64,000 bases of DNA from Turicibacter sanguinis (lineage in GTDB: Bacteria; Bacillota_I; Bacilli_A; MOL361; Turicibacteraceae), in the NCBI RefSeq assembly GCF_013046825.1, contig NZ_CP053187.1:2328001-2392000 (forward strand), written 5' to 3'. This document shows, piece after piece, positions 7,694-17,195 of the stretch. The notes beneath the pieces are model-generated. The model saw only the letters and a program-made list of their open reading frames with translations, ran no database searches and was not told the DNA's origin. A program made the translations under genes and the position numbers. Every line of letters starts with the position of its first letter. Position 1 is the stretch's first letter.

Positions 7694-8385
7694 TTATTAT
7701 TTAAATGAGATAACTTTTTTTATGGATAAAATTTAGTCTTATTATAATTGAATTAAATATTATAATGGGCTATGCTGAAGGTGAAGTAATCCTGTCAGAT
7801 AGATAATCAATAAAAATAGAATTTATGCGGCATGTGGTCTGACTTCAATCAGACTCATGCCGTATTTTGTTTGATTTCATTTATGTTTATAGTAATAAAT
7901 AGATTTAGCGATAGATACATTAAAACCTGTTTTATAACAAGCTTTAATTAGCCTCACGTATTATTTGATGAAATAGTAAATTCTAGTTGGTTAAAACATC
8001 CTATTCAATCCCGCATTTATCTGAGAAAATATAGTTTTTTAAAAGTAGATATTTGAAGAGAAAATAAAAAAAGGTTAATCTCAAGTTAGTAGTCATCGAC
8101 TATACTCAGATTAATCTTTTTATTTGTATTAAATTTTTTATAACAGTTGAAGTCGTAGGACTGATTCCTCTAGTGGATATGATGGCTGCAAGGCACAGGC
8201 GGTGGAGATAGGGCTCTTTGCAAAGAGAACTGATAAAAGTTAAAAGGAGATCTTACACTGTTTTTTGGGAGTGTTTTTTTGTTAAGCGCTTTTTAATTTT
8301 TAATATTTCTTAATTTTTTTTAACCGATTCTCTAATTTTTTGTTGTTAAGATAACTCTAGAGACAAAAAGGAGGATAACAGAGTT
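7694..8385 (+). other. Long intergenic region with two strong hairpins
   Basis: No credible gene. Hairpin 1 (7825-7865): a 10-bp outer stem ATGCGGCATG/CATGCCGTAT plus a 6-bp inner GTCTGA/TCAGAC, followed by TTTTGTTTG. Hairpin 2 (8069-8120): a 13-bp outer arm with an inner TAGTC-ATC-GACTA, followed by TTTTTATTTG. Both look like terminators with no gene in front, suggesting erased genes or small RNAs. A GC-richer patch lies at 8150-8230. The run-up to 8386 has TTTTTAATTTTTAA repeats that could bind a response regulator, but no clear promoter. Confidence 0.45.
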
Positions 8386-10482
8386 ATGAATGTGATAGCA
8401 GATAAAGTCTTGAAACATAAAAAGGCTGTATTATTATGCTTTATTATCTCGGCCATTGTGTGTTTGTTTTTAAAACAACAGGTTGTAGTGAATTATAATT
8501 TAGCTGATTATTTGCCTGATAATGCCCCTTCAACGCTTGCGCTTGAAGTGATGGATGATGCTTATACGACAAAAACCCCCAATGTACGTGTTTATATTCC
8601 ACATGTGAGTGTGGTCGAGGCATTAGCTTATAAAGAAACGTTAGCAAACGTTGAAGGCGTTGAGTCAATTGAATGGTTAGATGATTCTGAAGATGTGACA
8701 AAACCTCTAGAAACCCTAGAACCAGAGACGGTAGCTAAGTGGTATGTAGATAACGGGGCTCTTTATTCGTTAACAATTTCTGAAGAAGAGCCGGTGAAAG
8801 TGTTAGATGATATTCGTGCCATTATTGGAGATGAAGGAGCAATGACAGGAGAAGCGGTTACAACGGCTGCAGCTCAAGTTTCAACGGGAACTGAAATTCC
8901 GATGATTATGGGGTTTGTAATTCCGATGATCTTTGTCGTATTACTCGTGACGACAAGTTCATGGTTTGAGCCCGTTCTCTTTTTAGTGACAATTGGGATT
9001 TCGATTGCGTTAAATGCGGGAACCAATATCATCTTTGGGGAAATTTCATTCATTACGAATGCAACAAGTAATATTTTACAATTAGCAGTCTCGATGGATT
9101 ACGCCATCTTTTTATTGCATCGATTTGCAGAGTTTAGGGATGAGGGAATGTCTGTCCAAGATGCGATGCATCAAGCAATGATTAAAGCGGCATCTTCTAT
9201 CTTTTCAAGTGGATTGACGACCTTCTTTGGATTTATTGCCTTGACACTTATGAGTTTTAAAGTTGGCCCAGATATGGGAATCGTTTTAGCAAAAGGAATT
9301 ATTTTCAGTTTATTATCCGTGTTATTTTTCTTACCTGTTCTGGCGATGTATACGTATAAATGGATTGATAAAACACATCACCGTTCCTTTATGCCATCAT
9401 TTAATAAAATTGCAAAATTGGCAACTCGTGTTCGAACAGGAATCTTAGTGTTAGTTCTTGTATTAGTTGTTCCTTGTTTTTTAGCTCAGCAAAAAACAGA
9501 CTTTATGTATGGATCTTCAGGTATGAATACACCCGAGTCACAAGTGGGACAGGAAAAGGCTCTGATTAATGAAACATTTGGAGAAGCAAATACCTTTGCA
9601 TTAATGGTACCAAAAGGGCAATGGGGATTAGAAAAAGAACTGTCAGCTAACCTATCAACCCTTCCTGAAGTAACCTCTGTCTTATCCATCGTTGATGTCG
9701 TAGGATCAGAGATTCCTTTAGACTATTTACCAGAAGATGAGGCATCTAAATTAATTTCAGAAGATTATAGTCGCTTTATCATTACAGCAGCGGTAGATGA
9801 AGAATCGGAACAAACCTTTGAATTTGTGGCGAAGCTACGCGAGATTGCACATGAGTATTATGACGATGATTATTACCTAGCAGGTGGATCTGTTAGTACA
9901 TACGATATCAAAGAGACGGTAACTAATGATAACTTATGGGTCAATCTGTTAGCGATTGGTGCCATTGGGGTTGTGTTACTCGTGACATTTAAATCACTAT
10001 CTTTACCTGTCTTGTTATTATTGACAATCGAAGCGTCGATTTGGATTAATTTATCGGTTCCTTATTATAGTGGAACAAGTTTAAATTACATTGGCTATTT
10101 GGTCATTAATTCGGTTCAACTAGGGGCTACAGTGGACTATGCCATTTTATTTGCTGAAAGTTACCTACATCATCGACAATCTGTTTCTAAATATGAAGCG
10201 GCAACGCGTGCCATTACGGAAACAGCACCATCAATTTTAACATCAGGTGGAATTTTATGTATTGCAGGAGCAAATATTGGAATTATTTCAACAAATGTTG
10301 TGATTAGTCAATTAGGGGTGTTAATTGGACGTGGAGGATTTATTTCAGTTATTTTAGTGTTATTATTCTTACCAGCTTTACTGGTCTTATGCGATCCAAT
10401 CATTGAAAAAACAACCTTAAAGACAAAGTTTTATCGTGAACAAAAGAGTGGAGGAGTTAAACATGAAATCATCAATGCCTAA
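8386..10482 (+). CDS. MMPL/RND-superfamily transporter
   Basis: 698 aa with two homologous halves. Each half has one helix, a large extracellular domain, then five helices (about 12 in total). The conserved Asp-Tyr proton-relay motifs appear in both: SMDYAIFLLHRF (about residues 236-247) and ATVDYAILFAESY (about 582-594). The family exports lipids, surfactants or drugs using the proton gradient. GGAGGA precedes the ATG. The 3' end overlaps the next gene by 20 bp, and a two-component system follows, so the four genes look like a single stress-response or efflux locus. The substrate is unknown. Confidence 0.88.
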   Translation: MNVIADKVLKHKKAVLLCFIISAIVCLFLKQQVVVNYNLADYLPDNAPSTLALEVMDDAYTTKTPNVRVYIPHVSVVEALAYKETLANVEGVESIEWLDDSEDVTKPLETLEPETVAKWYVDNGALYSLTISEEEPVKVLDDIRAIIGDEGAMTGEAVTTAAAQVSTGTEIPMIMGFVIPMIFVVLLVTTSSWFEPVLFLVTIGISIALNAGTNIIFGEISFITNATSNILQLAVSMDYAIFLLHRFAEFRDEGMSVQDAMHQAMIKAASSIFSSGLTTFFGFIALTLMSFKVGPDMGIVLAKGIIFSLLSVLFFLPVLAMYTYKWIDKTHHRSFMPSFNKIAKLATRVRTGILVLVLVLVVPCFLAQQKTDFMYGSSGMNTPESQVGQEKALINETFGEANTFALMVPKGQWGLEKELSANLSTLPEVTSVLSIVDVVGSEIPLDYLPEDEASKLISEDYSRFIITAAVDEESEQTFEFVAKLREIAHEYYDDDYYLAGGSVSTYDIKETVTNDNLWVNLLAIGAIGVVLLVTFKSLSLPVLLLLTIEASIWINLSVPYYSGTSLNYIGYLVINSVQLGATVDYAILFAESYLHHRQSVSKYEAATRAITETAPSILTSGGILCIAGANIGIISTNVVISQLGVLIGRGGFISVILVLLFLPALLVLCDPIIEKTTLKTKFYREQKSGGVKHEIINA

Positions 10483-12589
10483 AATAGTATCAATGGTGAG
10501 TGCGAGTGCACTTATTATGAGTTCAACTCAAATTGGGGTATTGGCAAGTGTAAATATTCCAAAAGAAGAAGTCGTTTATATTAATTTAAACCAGAGCGGT
10601 AATGTTGAAAATATCTATGTCGTGAATGTATTTAATTCAGAAAGTAGAGGTCGTATCGTCGATTACGGACCTTATACCAGTGTTAGTAATTTAACGACAA
10701 CAGCTCCCATTACGTTAGCACAAGATAAAATTACGATTGATGATGTGAATGGACGTTTTTATTATCAAGGAGATTTGGAAACGACAGACATTCCTTGGTT
10801 ATTGAACATTAGTTATTATTTAAATGGTAAAAAAGTAGATGCTAATGAACTTGCAGGGGCAAATGGAGAAATCACAGTGAAATTAAGTGTGAAAGAAAAT
10901 ACAAAAGTCGATTCAGTTTTCTTTGAAAATTTTGCTCTTCAAACCACGATTGCATTTGATTCAACTTATACAACGCTTGTTAAGTCTGAGGGAGCAACCG
11001 TTGCCAATGTAGGAAGTAAAAAACAATTAGTCTATACCATGATGGCTGGAAATGAAAAAGAAATTGAGTTTACAGTGAATTCAACAGACTTTAGTATGGA
11101 TGGCATTCAAATTAATGGGATTCCATTAAATTTGAATATTGATAATCCAGACACAAGTGAGTTTACCGATCGTTTACTTGAACTTCAAGATGGAGTGGTA
11201 AAACTTGACGACGGTGCAACAGAACTGAAAGACGGAAGCTTTGATTTAAAAGATGGCACAGCAACATTAAAAGATGGGGTGAATACGTTAAAAGATGGTG
11301 CGACGTCTTTAAGTAAGGGAATGAATGAATTAGCGGCTGGAAGTTCTAGTCTTTACTCAGGGATTCAAACGTTAAAGGATGGGACTTCAAGACTACAAAA
11401 TGGATCTTTAGAATTAGCGACTGGGCTTGATACCTTGGTGAGTCAAAATTCTATGTTAACAGAAGGATCTCAAGCTGTGGTGAATGGAATTCATCAATTA
11501 CAAGAAGGAGCAGGAGCTTTATTAAGTGGAGTCGATCAATTCATTTTAGAGAGTGGGCAGATGGGAAATAGTCTATCACAGCTTCAAAATGGATCAGAAT
11601 CATTTAAAGGAGGACTTAATGATTTAGCAAGTAGTAGTCAGTCACTTGTCAATAGCTCAAATGAAATTGCAGCAGGGATTTCTCAAAGCGCAGGGGCTTT
11701 ACAACAACTTGCCGCATCATCACAATCAGAAGAAATGCAGGGATTACTAGCCGCGCTTAGTAGTAGTCAAGACACAAATGTTCAGGCACTAGTTTATGCT
11801 TATCAACAACAAGCAGGAATAATTGGCCAAATTTCTGCTGGAATGGACGGATTAAATGCCAATTATGGTGCATTTAATGAAGGGGTGAATCAAGTTGTTG
11901 GTGGAATTGGTTCTTTAAATGCGAATTATGATAGCATTCATTCTGGGATTGTAACATTAGTCTCTGGTGTATCAGGAATGCTCTCTTCAACAGGACCAAT
12001 GGCGACACTTCGCGAAGGAGTGCAGACATTAAATAATGGAGTCGCACAGTTAGCCACAGAGTACCAGATACTTCATCAAGGAATTTTAGCCTATACTGAT
12101 GGTGTGTCACAAGTAGGCGAAGGGGCTAAATCATTGGTAACAGGAGTGAATGGGTTAGCAAGTGGAACAACTAGTTTATCAGATGGAGCCAATACCTTAA
12201 AAGATGGCGTGAATCAACTACAAAGTGGAACAACAGAGCTTCAAAATGGAACGACTGAACTGTATAATGGAACGGTAAGTCTTGCTGATGGAGTGAACCA
12301 ACTAGTCGATGGAACAATTGAACTTTCAGATGGAACAGGACAAATGAGAGAAGAAACAACTGGAATTGATCAAGAAGTCAGTGATAAAGTGGATGAAATG
12401 ATTTCAGATATAATAGGTGGCGACTTTGAAATGAAATCTTTTGTGTCTGATAAAAATACGGAGGTTGAATCCGTTCAGTTTGTGATGAAAACAAATGCAA
12501 TCGCAAAAGATATAACCGTTGAAGTCCCTGTTGTCGAAGAAACTTCTCTTAATTTTTGGCAAAAACTTTTACACTTATTTGGATTTTAA
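10463..12589 (+). CDS. Secreted YhgE-like protein with L-x-x-G repeat coiled coil
   Basis: About 708 aa from the ATG at 10463, which follows GGAGGAG; an upstream TTG-type opening at 10436 lies inside the previous gene. Signal peptide: residues 1-28 (KIVSMVSASALIMSSTQIGV). Residues 30-225 form a predicted beta-rich domain. From about 230 to 640 run dozens of 7-11 residue repeats of the L-KDG-T/A-x-x-L type (ELKDGSFDLKDGTATLKDG), as in YhgE/Pip and phage-infection-protein ectodomains. No permease helices follow; the protein ends in NFWQKLLHLFGF. Overlap with the MMPL gene suggests an extracellular partner of that transporter. Role inferred. Confidence 0.75.
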   Translation: MKSSMPKIVSMVSASALIMSSTQIGVLASVNIPKEEVVYINLNQSGNVENIYVVNVFNSESRGRIVDYGPYTSVSNLTTTAPITLAQDKITIDDVNGRFYYQGDLETTDIPWLLNISYYLNGKKVDANELAGANGEITVKLSVKENTKVDSVFFENFALQTTIAFDSTYTTLVKSEGATVANVGSKKQLVYTMMAGNEKEIEFTVNSTDFSMDGIQINGIPLNLNIDNPDTSEFTDRLLELQDGVVKLDDGATELKDGSFDLKDGTATLKDGVNTLKDGATSLSKGMNELAAGSSSLYSGIQTLKDGTSRLQNGSLELATGLDTLVSQNSMLTEGSQAVVNGIHQLQEGAGALLSGVDQFILESGQMGNSLSQLQNGSESFKGGLNDLASSSQSLVNSSNEIAAGISQSAGALQQLAASSQSEEMQGLLAALSSSQDTNVQALVYAYQQQAGIIGQISAGMDGLNANYGAFNEGVNQVVGGIGSLNANYDSIHSGIVTLVSGVSGMLSSTGPMATLREGVQTLNNGVAQLATEYQILHQGILAYTDGVSQVGEGAKSLVTGVNGLASGTTSLSDGANTLKDGVNQLQSGTTELQNGTTELYNGTVSLADGVNQLVDGTIELSDGTGQMREETTGIDQEVSDKVDEMISDIIGGDFEMKSFVSDKNTEVESVQFVMKTNAIAKDITVEVPVVEETSLNFWQKLLHLFGF

Positions 12590-12614
12590 TCATTAAGAAC
12601 ATGTATAATAGGAA

Positions 12615-12638
12615 AGAGAAGCAATGATTGGCTTCTCT
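12615..12638 (+). terminator. Weak hairpin between repeat protein and response regulator
   Basis: 8-bp stem AGAGAAGC/GCTTCTCT with an 8-nt loop and a mixed CTCTTTATATT tail. It may attenuate read-through into the two-component genes. Confidence 0.45.
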
Positions 12639-12669
12639 CTCTTTATATTGAAGGGAAGGAGAATTGAAC

Positions 12670-13371
12670 ATGGATCGTATTTTAATTGTGGATGATGATC
12701 AAGCCATTGCATATTTAATTGCGGATGCTCTTGAAGATGAAGGATTTGAAATAATCATTTGTCATGATGGGAACGAAGCGTTAGAAAAGATAGAAGAATC
12801 ATGTGAGATTTCACTCATGATTTTAGATATTATGATGCCAAAGATGGATGGGCTTGAATTATGTCGCCGGGTACGTGATCAATTGAAAGCGCCTATTATC
12901 TTTGTCAGTGCAAAAAGCAGAACGCTTGATACCTTACTGGGGCTTGAAATGGGAGCAGACGATTATATCTGCAAACCTTTTGTTGTAGAGGAATTAGTTG
13001 CACGAGTCAAAGCACATTTAAGAAGAGAAAAACGACATCAAATGAATGCCATTGAATCCTTACAAGATGTTTTGCAGTTTGATCGTTTCAAATTATATCT
13101 AAATCGATATGAAGTCTTTAAAGACGAGGTTAATATTGATTTATCTCCTCGTGAGTTTCAATTATTTCAGTACTTCGTTGAAAATAGTGGCCGTGTGTTA
13201 AGTCGTGAACAAATTTTTGATGCGATATGGGGCGAAAATTATGGTGATATTGGAACAGTAGCGGTTAATATCAAAAATCTACGTCAAAAGTTAGACCCAG
13301 ATAATCAGTATATTAAAACCATTTGGGGAGTCGGGTATAAACTAGTTAAACCTGAAGGAGAAGGACGATGA
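12670..13371 (+). CDS. OmpR/PhoB-family response regulator
   Basis: 233 aa from ATG 12670, 8 nt after GAAGGAG; a TTG at 12664 is too close to the ribosome site. The receiver domain shows the acidic pocket D8-D10, phospho-acceptor D53 (ILDIMMPKMDG), S80 and K102 (CKPF). The C-terminal winged helix (residues 135-230) ends in the usual IKTIWGVGYKL. It overlaps the following kinase gene by ATGA and lies downstream of the MMPL and repeat-protein genes, which it may control. Confidence 0.93.
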   Translation: MDRILIVDDDQAIAYLIADALEDEGFEIIICHDGNEALEKIEESCEISLMILDIMMPKMDGLELCRRVRDQLKAPIIFVSAKSRTLDTLLGLEMGADDYICKPFVVEELVARVKAHLRREKRHQMNAIESLQDVLQFDRFKLYLNRYEVFKDEVNIDLSPREFQLFQYFVENSGRVLSREQIFDAIWGENYGDIGTVAVNIKNLRQKLDPDNQYIKTIWGVGYKLVKPEGEGR

Positions 13372-14654
13372 GTTTACGACAAAAAGGAGCCATCGTCATT
13401 TTTTTAATCTTTATTTTAAACTTTGGGACCCTTGTTTGGTATTATAATTTTTATTTATCCGATCAAGTATTAGTAGAAATTGAGGAAGCTCAACAAAGTG
13501 TGAATGCGACAACTTTTGAAATTTTATCTAAAATCCAAAGCAATCAGTCGATTGACGAGTATGGTTCTAAGTCCTTTCATAACGGTGATTGTTATCAAAT
13601 TGTGATTGAAAACTTAGAAGGGGAAACGCTATATGAAAATAAACCAACTATCAAGGGGAGTCTGGGTGTCCATGAATCTTCTATTTTTGAATATGAGGGC
13701 AGCTATTATTTACTAAAGGTAACAGGAATATTGTCTGTAGAAGATCCATTTGCAATTTCACCAGTTATGACCTTGCTTGATTTTGAACAATTTAATATTG
13801 TGATCAGTATTATCATTTTAACTACTTTACTATACTTATTTATTATCAAGCCAATTGAAGGTTTAAAACTAGATATGGATCAATATCAAAAGGGGATAAA
13901 GCCACGAAAAACAAATCGATGTGACGAAGTTGGAAAGCTTAAAAACCGATTTGTACATCTGGCAAATGAACTTGAAGATCAAAAGCTCCAACAAAGCCGT
14001 ATTATAGCCTCAATTTCACACGATATTAAAACACCGCTTACTTCAATCATGGGGTATGCAGAACGATTGAACAAAGGAAATTTAAGTGCAGAACGAATGA
14101 AACGATATACGGAGACCATCTATGACAAGTCAATGGTGATTAAGGAGCTTATTGATGAGTTTGATCATTACTTAAATTATAATTTGGGAAGTTCACTCCA
14201 TAAAAAGAAGATGAGTGTAAAGCAATTAGAGGAACATTTACGTCAAGATTATGAGTTAGAACTAAGTGAAATTGGCGTTGAGTTTAAGGTTGAAAATATG
14301 TGTCAGGATGAGGTTCTTGAGATTGATTATGGAAAAATCCGACGTGTATTTGGAAATATTATCGACAATAGCATCAAGCATATGAAGGAATCAACCATCA
14401 AGCGGATACAGATTAAGATTCAATCACAGGCAAAGGGGGTTTTGATTTCGATTGCTGATACAGGATGTGGGGTAAAAGAGACAGAATTGGAGCAGATTTT
14501 CAAGCCACTTTATACGTCAGATCAAAGTCGGAAGGTAGCAGGGCTTGGTTTATCTATTTGTCAAAGCATTATCGGTGCTCATGGAGGACGAATTTGGGCC
14601 ACAAATGGAAGGGAAAGTGGACTGGTGATTCATTTTACGCTAAATAAGTCCTAA
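13368..14654 (+). CDS. Membrane sensor histidine kinase
   Basis: 428 aa. Transmembrane segments at about residues 7-29 and 143-161 flank an extracellular sensor of about 110 residues. Then come a linker/HAMP-like stretch, the H-box ASISHDIKTPLT (H218), N-box GNIIDNSIKH (N330, N334), G1 IADTGCGV and G2 AGLGLSIC. All catalytic boxes are present. The start codon overlaps the stop of the response regulator gene (ATGA), so translation is coupled. The stimulus is not deducible; location next to an MMPL exporter suggests envelope or antimicrobial stress. Confidence 0.93.
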   Translation: MSLRQKGAIVIFLIFILNFGTLVWYYNFYLSDQVLVEIEEAQQSVNATTFEILSKIQSNQSIDEYGSKSFHNGDCYQIVIENLEGETLYENKPTIKGSLGVHESSIFEYEGSYYLLKVTGILSVEDPFAISPVMTLLDFEQFNIVISIIILTTLLYLFIIKPIEGLKLDMDQYQKGIKPRKTNRCDEVGKLKNRFVHLANELEDQKLQQSRIIASISHDIKTPLTSIMGYAERLNKGNLSAERMKRYTETIYDKSMVIKELIDEFDHYLNYNLGSSLHKKKMSVKQLEEHLRQDYELELSEIGVEFKVENMCQDEVLEIDYGKIRRVFGNIIDNSIKHMKESTIKRIQIKIQSQAKGVLISIADTGCGVKETELEQIFKPLYTSDQSRKVAGLGLSICQSIIGAHGGRIWATNGRESGLVIHFTLNKS

Positions 14655-14712
14655 ATCCTCTTAAAATCAGTTGACTGTTATGTGATACAATGATTTGAAA
14701 GGGGGAGTGTTA

Positions 14713-15573
14713 ATGTGGATATTATATGCGATAGGATCAGCCTTTTTTGCCGGTGTAACGTCCATTTTAGCTAAAATTGGAATACAACAAACAGATTCTA
14801 ATGTGGCGACAGCTATAAGGACTGTGATTGTTCTAGTGTTTTCTTGGTTTATGGTCTTTATCGTGGGCTCTTTTCAAACGATATCAGAGATTAGTCTAAA
14901 AACGTTACTATTTTTAATTTTATCGGGATTAGCAACTGGTGGATCATGGCTTTGTTATTTTAAAGCATTGCAACTGGGGGATGTCAATAAAGTGACGCCA
15001 ATTGATAAATCAAGTACAGTTTTAACGATGATTTTAGCATTCATTTTCTTAGGAGAAAGGTTAAGTATAACGAAGCTTCTAGGAATGATTGGAATCGGTG
15101 TTGGAACCTATTTAATGATTATGAAAAAGGAAGATATCCAAAAAGAGGTTAGTAATCGTCGTTGGATGTTTTATGCCATTTTATCGGCTATTTTGGCTAG
15201 TTTAACTGCAATCTTAGGAAAGGTTGGAATTATCGGTGTTGAATCAAATTTAGGAACCGCAATTCGAACCATTGTCGTGCTAATCATGGCATGGATTATC
15301 GTCTTCGTAACCCATAAACAACATGAGGTGAAGCATATTGATTCAAAAAGTTGGTTCTTTATTGTACTGTCTGGGATAACAACTGGCTTATCGTGGCTTT
15401 GTTATTACAAAGCACTGCAAGAAGGAGACGCAAGTCTCGTCGTTCCAATCGATAAATTAAGTATTCTGGTAACCATCGGATTTTCTTATATGTTTTTAAA
15501 GGAAAAGTTAACGAAAAAATCTGCAAGTGGGTTAGTCATCATGGTGGGTGGCACCTTCATTTTACTCATATAA
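14713..15573 (+). CDS. EamA-family (DMT) transporter
   Basis: 286 aa from the ATG at 14713, preceded by GGGGGAG; the frame opens at a TTG at 14695 that overlaps the ribosome site. Ten hydrophobic segments form two EamA repeats with near-identical signatures, GSWLCYFKALQLGD and LSWLCYYKALQEGD, followed by PIDK and FLGERL/FLKEKL. These proteins move small metabolites across the membrane; the substrate is unknown. An extended -10 (TGATACAAT) ends at 14691, so it probably has its own promoter after the kinase gene. Confidence 0.88.
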   Translation: MWILYAIGSAFFAGVTSILAKIGIQQTDSNVATAIRTVIVLVFSWFMVFIVGSFQTISEISLKTLLFLILSGLATGGSWLCYFKALQLGDVNKVTPIDKSSTVLTMILAFIFLGERLSITKLLGMIGIGVGTYLMIMKKEDIQKEVSNRRWMFYAILSAILASLTAILGKVGIIGVESNLGTAIRTIVVLIMAWIIVFVTHKQHEVKHIDSKSWFFIVLSGITTGLSWLCYYKALQEGDASLVVPIDKLSILVTIGFSYMFLKEKLTKKSASGLVIMVGGTFILLI

Positions 15574-15708
15574 AAAGGTGATCAAGGATTGGTATAAAAA
15601 TAAATCCTCGTCTGATCCACACATAGCTACTTGAAAGTTAATAATAGAAAAGTTCCTGTTTGTGGGCAACGCCAATGCTAAATCTATTGTTATTTTATAG
15701 ATTTCAAT

Positions 15709-15745
15709 TTGTTGTGGACGTAAGATTGTTGTATAATAATCTTAC
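15709..15745 (+). promoter_or_regulatory. Promoter with overlapping palindrome
   Basis: TTGTTG (15709-15714), 17-nt spacer, TATAAT (15732-15737). The inverted repeat GTAAGATT (15720-15727) / AATCTTAC (15738-15745) brackets the -10 box, as a repressor site would. Confidence 0.55.
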
Positions 15746-15775
15746 ATCTTGAATGAAGCGAAGTGAGGCCAAAAT

Positions 15776-16087
15776 ATGAAGACGCGTTATTATACTAATT
15801 TTGAATTTTATTATGATGAAGATACAATGGATCTACCACAATCCGTGCTAGAAAGTGAACAGTTGTCACCTGCAGCTAAAAATATTTATATTTTCTTTGT
15901 TTATTTGATTACGGAACAGGTCGAAGATATTTTAGGAACGTTACAAAATTTAGAAGAAGCCAAGCATGACTTAGAGCCAGGATTAGCCGAATTATTGGCT
16001 TGTGGGTTAATTATTAAAGAAGTTCAAAAAAATGAGGCGGGAGAAGAGGAGTTACATTATATTGTGACGAAAGAATTCCAAGCATAA
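15776..16087 (+). CDS. Small soluble protein, possibly winged-helix-like, unknown function
   Basis: 103 aa. After an aromatic N-terminus (YYTNFEFYYDEDT) come helices (LSPAAKNIYIFFVYLITEQ, LAELLACGLIIKE) and a beta hairpin (GEEELHYIVTKEF) arranged much as in a winged-helix domain. I cannot match a named family. AGTGAGG precedes the ATG. It stands alone between a promoter with an overlapping palindrome and a strong terminator, compatible with an autoregulated small regulator. That role is inference. Confidence 0.6.
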   Translation: MKTRYYTNFEFYYDEDTMDLPQSVLESEQLSPAAKNIYIFFVYLITEQVEDILGTLQNLEEAKHDLEPGLAELLACGLIIKEVQKNEAGEEELHYIVTKEFQA

Positions 16088-16119
16088 AAAGGGTATTTCT
16101 AGGTAGAAATACCCTTTTT
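16086..16119 (+). terminator. Intrinsic terminator
   Basis: 15-bp stem AAAAAGGGTATTTCT with loop AGGT and a T-run (arms 16086-16100 and 16105-16119). Confidence 0.88.
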
Positions 16120-16172
16120 TCTATGTATATAGGAACATGAAATAAATCATGAATATGATGGGAGGGTGTGAA

Positions 16173-17126
16173 ATGATGAGATGGGGAATCATTGCAACGT
16201 GGTATTTTTCAAAAGAGGGAGTTCGGTTGGCGGCGAATCTTTTAAGTGAGGGAAAAACAGCAGATGAAGCGGTTAAAGTAGCGATTAATGATGTAGAGAA
16301 TAATCCACGTTATAAATCGGTTGGATATGGGGGATTGCCAAACGAAGAAGGTGTTTGTGAGTTTGACGCAGGGTGGATGAATGGAAATACGTTGAGTTTT
16401 GGAGCTGTGGGAGCAGCTCGAGATATAAAAAATGTAATTGATGTAGTGAAGAAGTTATCGGATGAAGAGGTAAATGTTTTTTTAGTTGCAAATGGAGCAG
16501 AAAAATATGCGCATGTTGAAGGCTTTGAAAAGCGAAATATGTTAACGAAAAAAGCTAAAGATGAATTTTTAGCTCGTCAGTTGTTAATGAAAAATGTTGA
16601 CTTAACACCGTATGATGGACATGACACAGTGAGTATGGTTGGCGTTGATTCTAATCAGACAGTTATTTCAGCAACGTCAACAAGTGGTTTGTTTATGAAA
16701 AAAACAGGCCGAGTGGGGGATTCTCCAATTATTGGATCGGGGTATTATGCAGATAGTGAAGTAGGGGGAGCGGCAGCAACAGGACTTGGCGAAGAGATTA
16801 TGAAAGGATGCTTATCATATGAGGTGGTGAGGTTAATGGAAGAAGGTTGTAGTCCAATGGAAGCATGTGCCCAGGCACTGAAACGCTTTGAAAATAAACT
16901 GATGAGAAAGCGTGGGACAGTTAGTTCTATGAGTCTTATGGCAATGAATAGGGAAGGTCAGTGGGGAGTTGCAACAAATGTAGAGTTTACGTTTGTCGTG
17001 GCTACCCAGCAACACCCTTTAAAAACATATGTTGATCAAGTTCTAAATCAAAATTTAGTCATTGAAGAAGTAGAAGATGTGTCTAAATGGATGATGCAAG
17101 AGGAACATCAATTAGAGGGTGAATGA
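16173..17126 (+). CDS. Glycosylasparaginase / isoaspartyl peptidase-like Ntn hydrolase (asparaginase_2)
   Basis: 317 aa from ATG 16173 (GGAGGG 7 nt upstream; an ATG at 16149 lies before that site). The precursor cleaves itself before Thr152 in the motif DGHDTVSMV, making the N-terminal nucleophile. SVGYGGLPNEEG, ...FDAGWMNGNTLSFGAVGA and GDSPIIGSGYYAD are the substrate-pocket and oxyanion regions of the aspartylglucosaminidase family, which hydrolyses GlcNAc-Asn or beta-aspartyl peptides. No signal peptide, so cytoplasmic. In a gut bacterium, use on host glycopeptide fragments is a plausible inference. Confidence 0.88.
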   Translation: MMRWGIIATWYFSKEGVRLAANLLSEGKTADEAVKVAINDVENNPRYKSVGYGGLPNEEGVCEFDAGWMNGNTLSFGAVGAARDIKNVIDVVKKLSDEEVNVFLVANGAEKYAHVEGFEKRNMLTKKAKDEFLARQLLMKNVDLTPYDGHDTVSMVGVDSNQTVISATSTSGLFMKKTGRVGDSPIIGSGYYADSEVGGAAATGLGEEIMKGCLSYEVVRLMEEGCSPMEACAQALKRFENKLMRKRGTVSSMSLMAMNREGQWGVATNVEFTFVVATQQHPLKTYVDQVLNQNLVIEEVEDVSKWMMQEEHQLEGE

Positions 17127-17195
17127 ATTGAAACTAAGAAGTCACCTATCAAAAAAAAAGACATAGACTATTCTAGCAAGATTGGAGGGATAGAA

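Noticed and set aside
11874-12359. His/Leu-rich minus-strand frames within the repeat protein
   Set aside because: These are reverse-strand shadows of the L-KDG repeat codons; no start signals.
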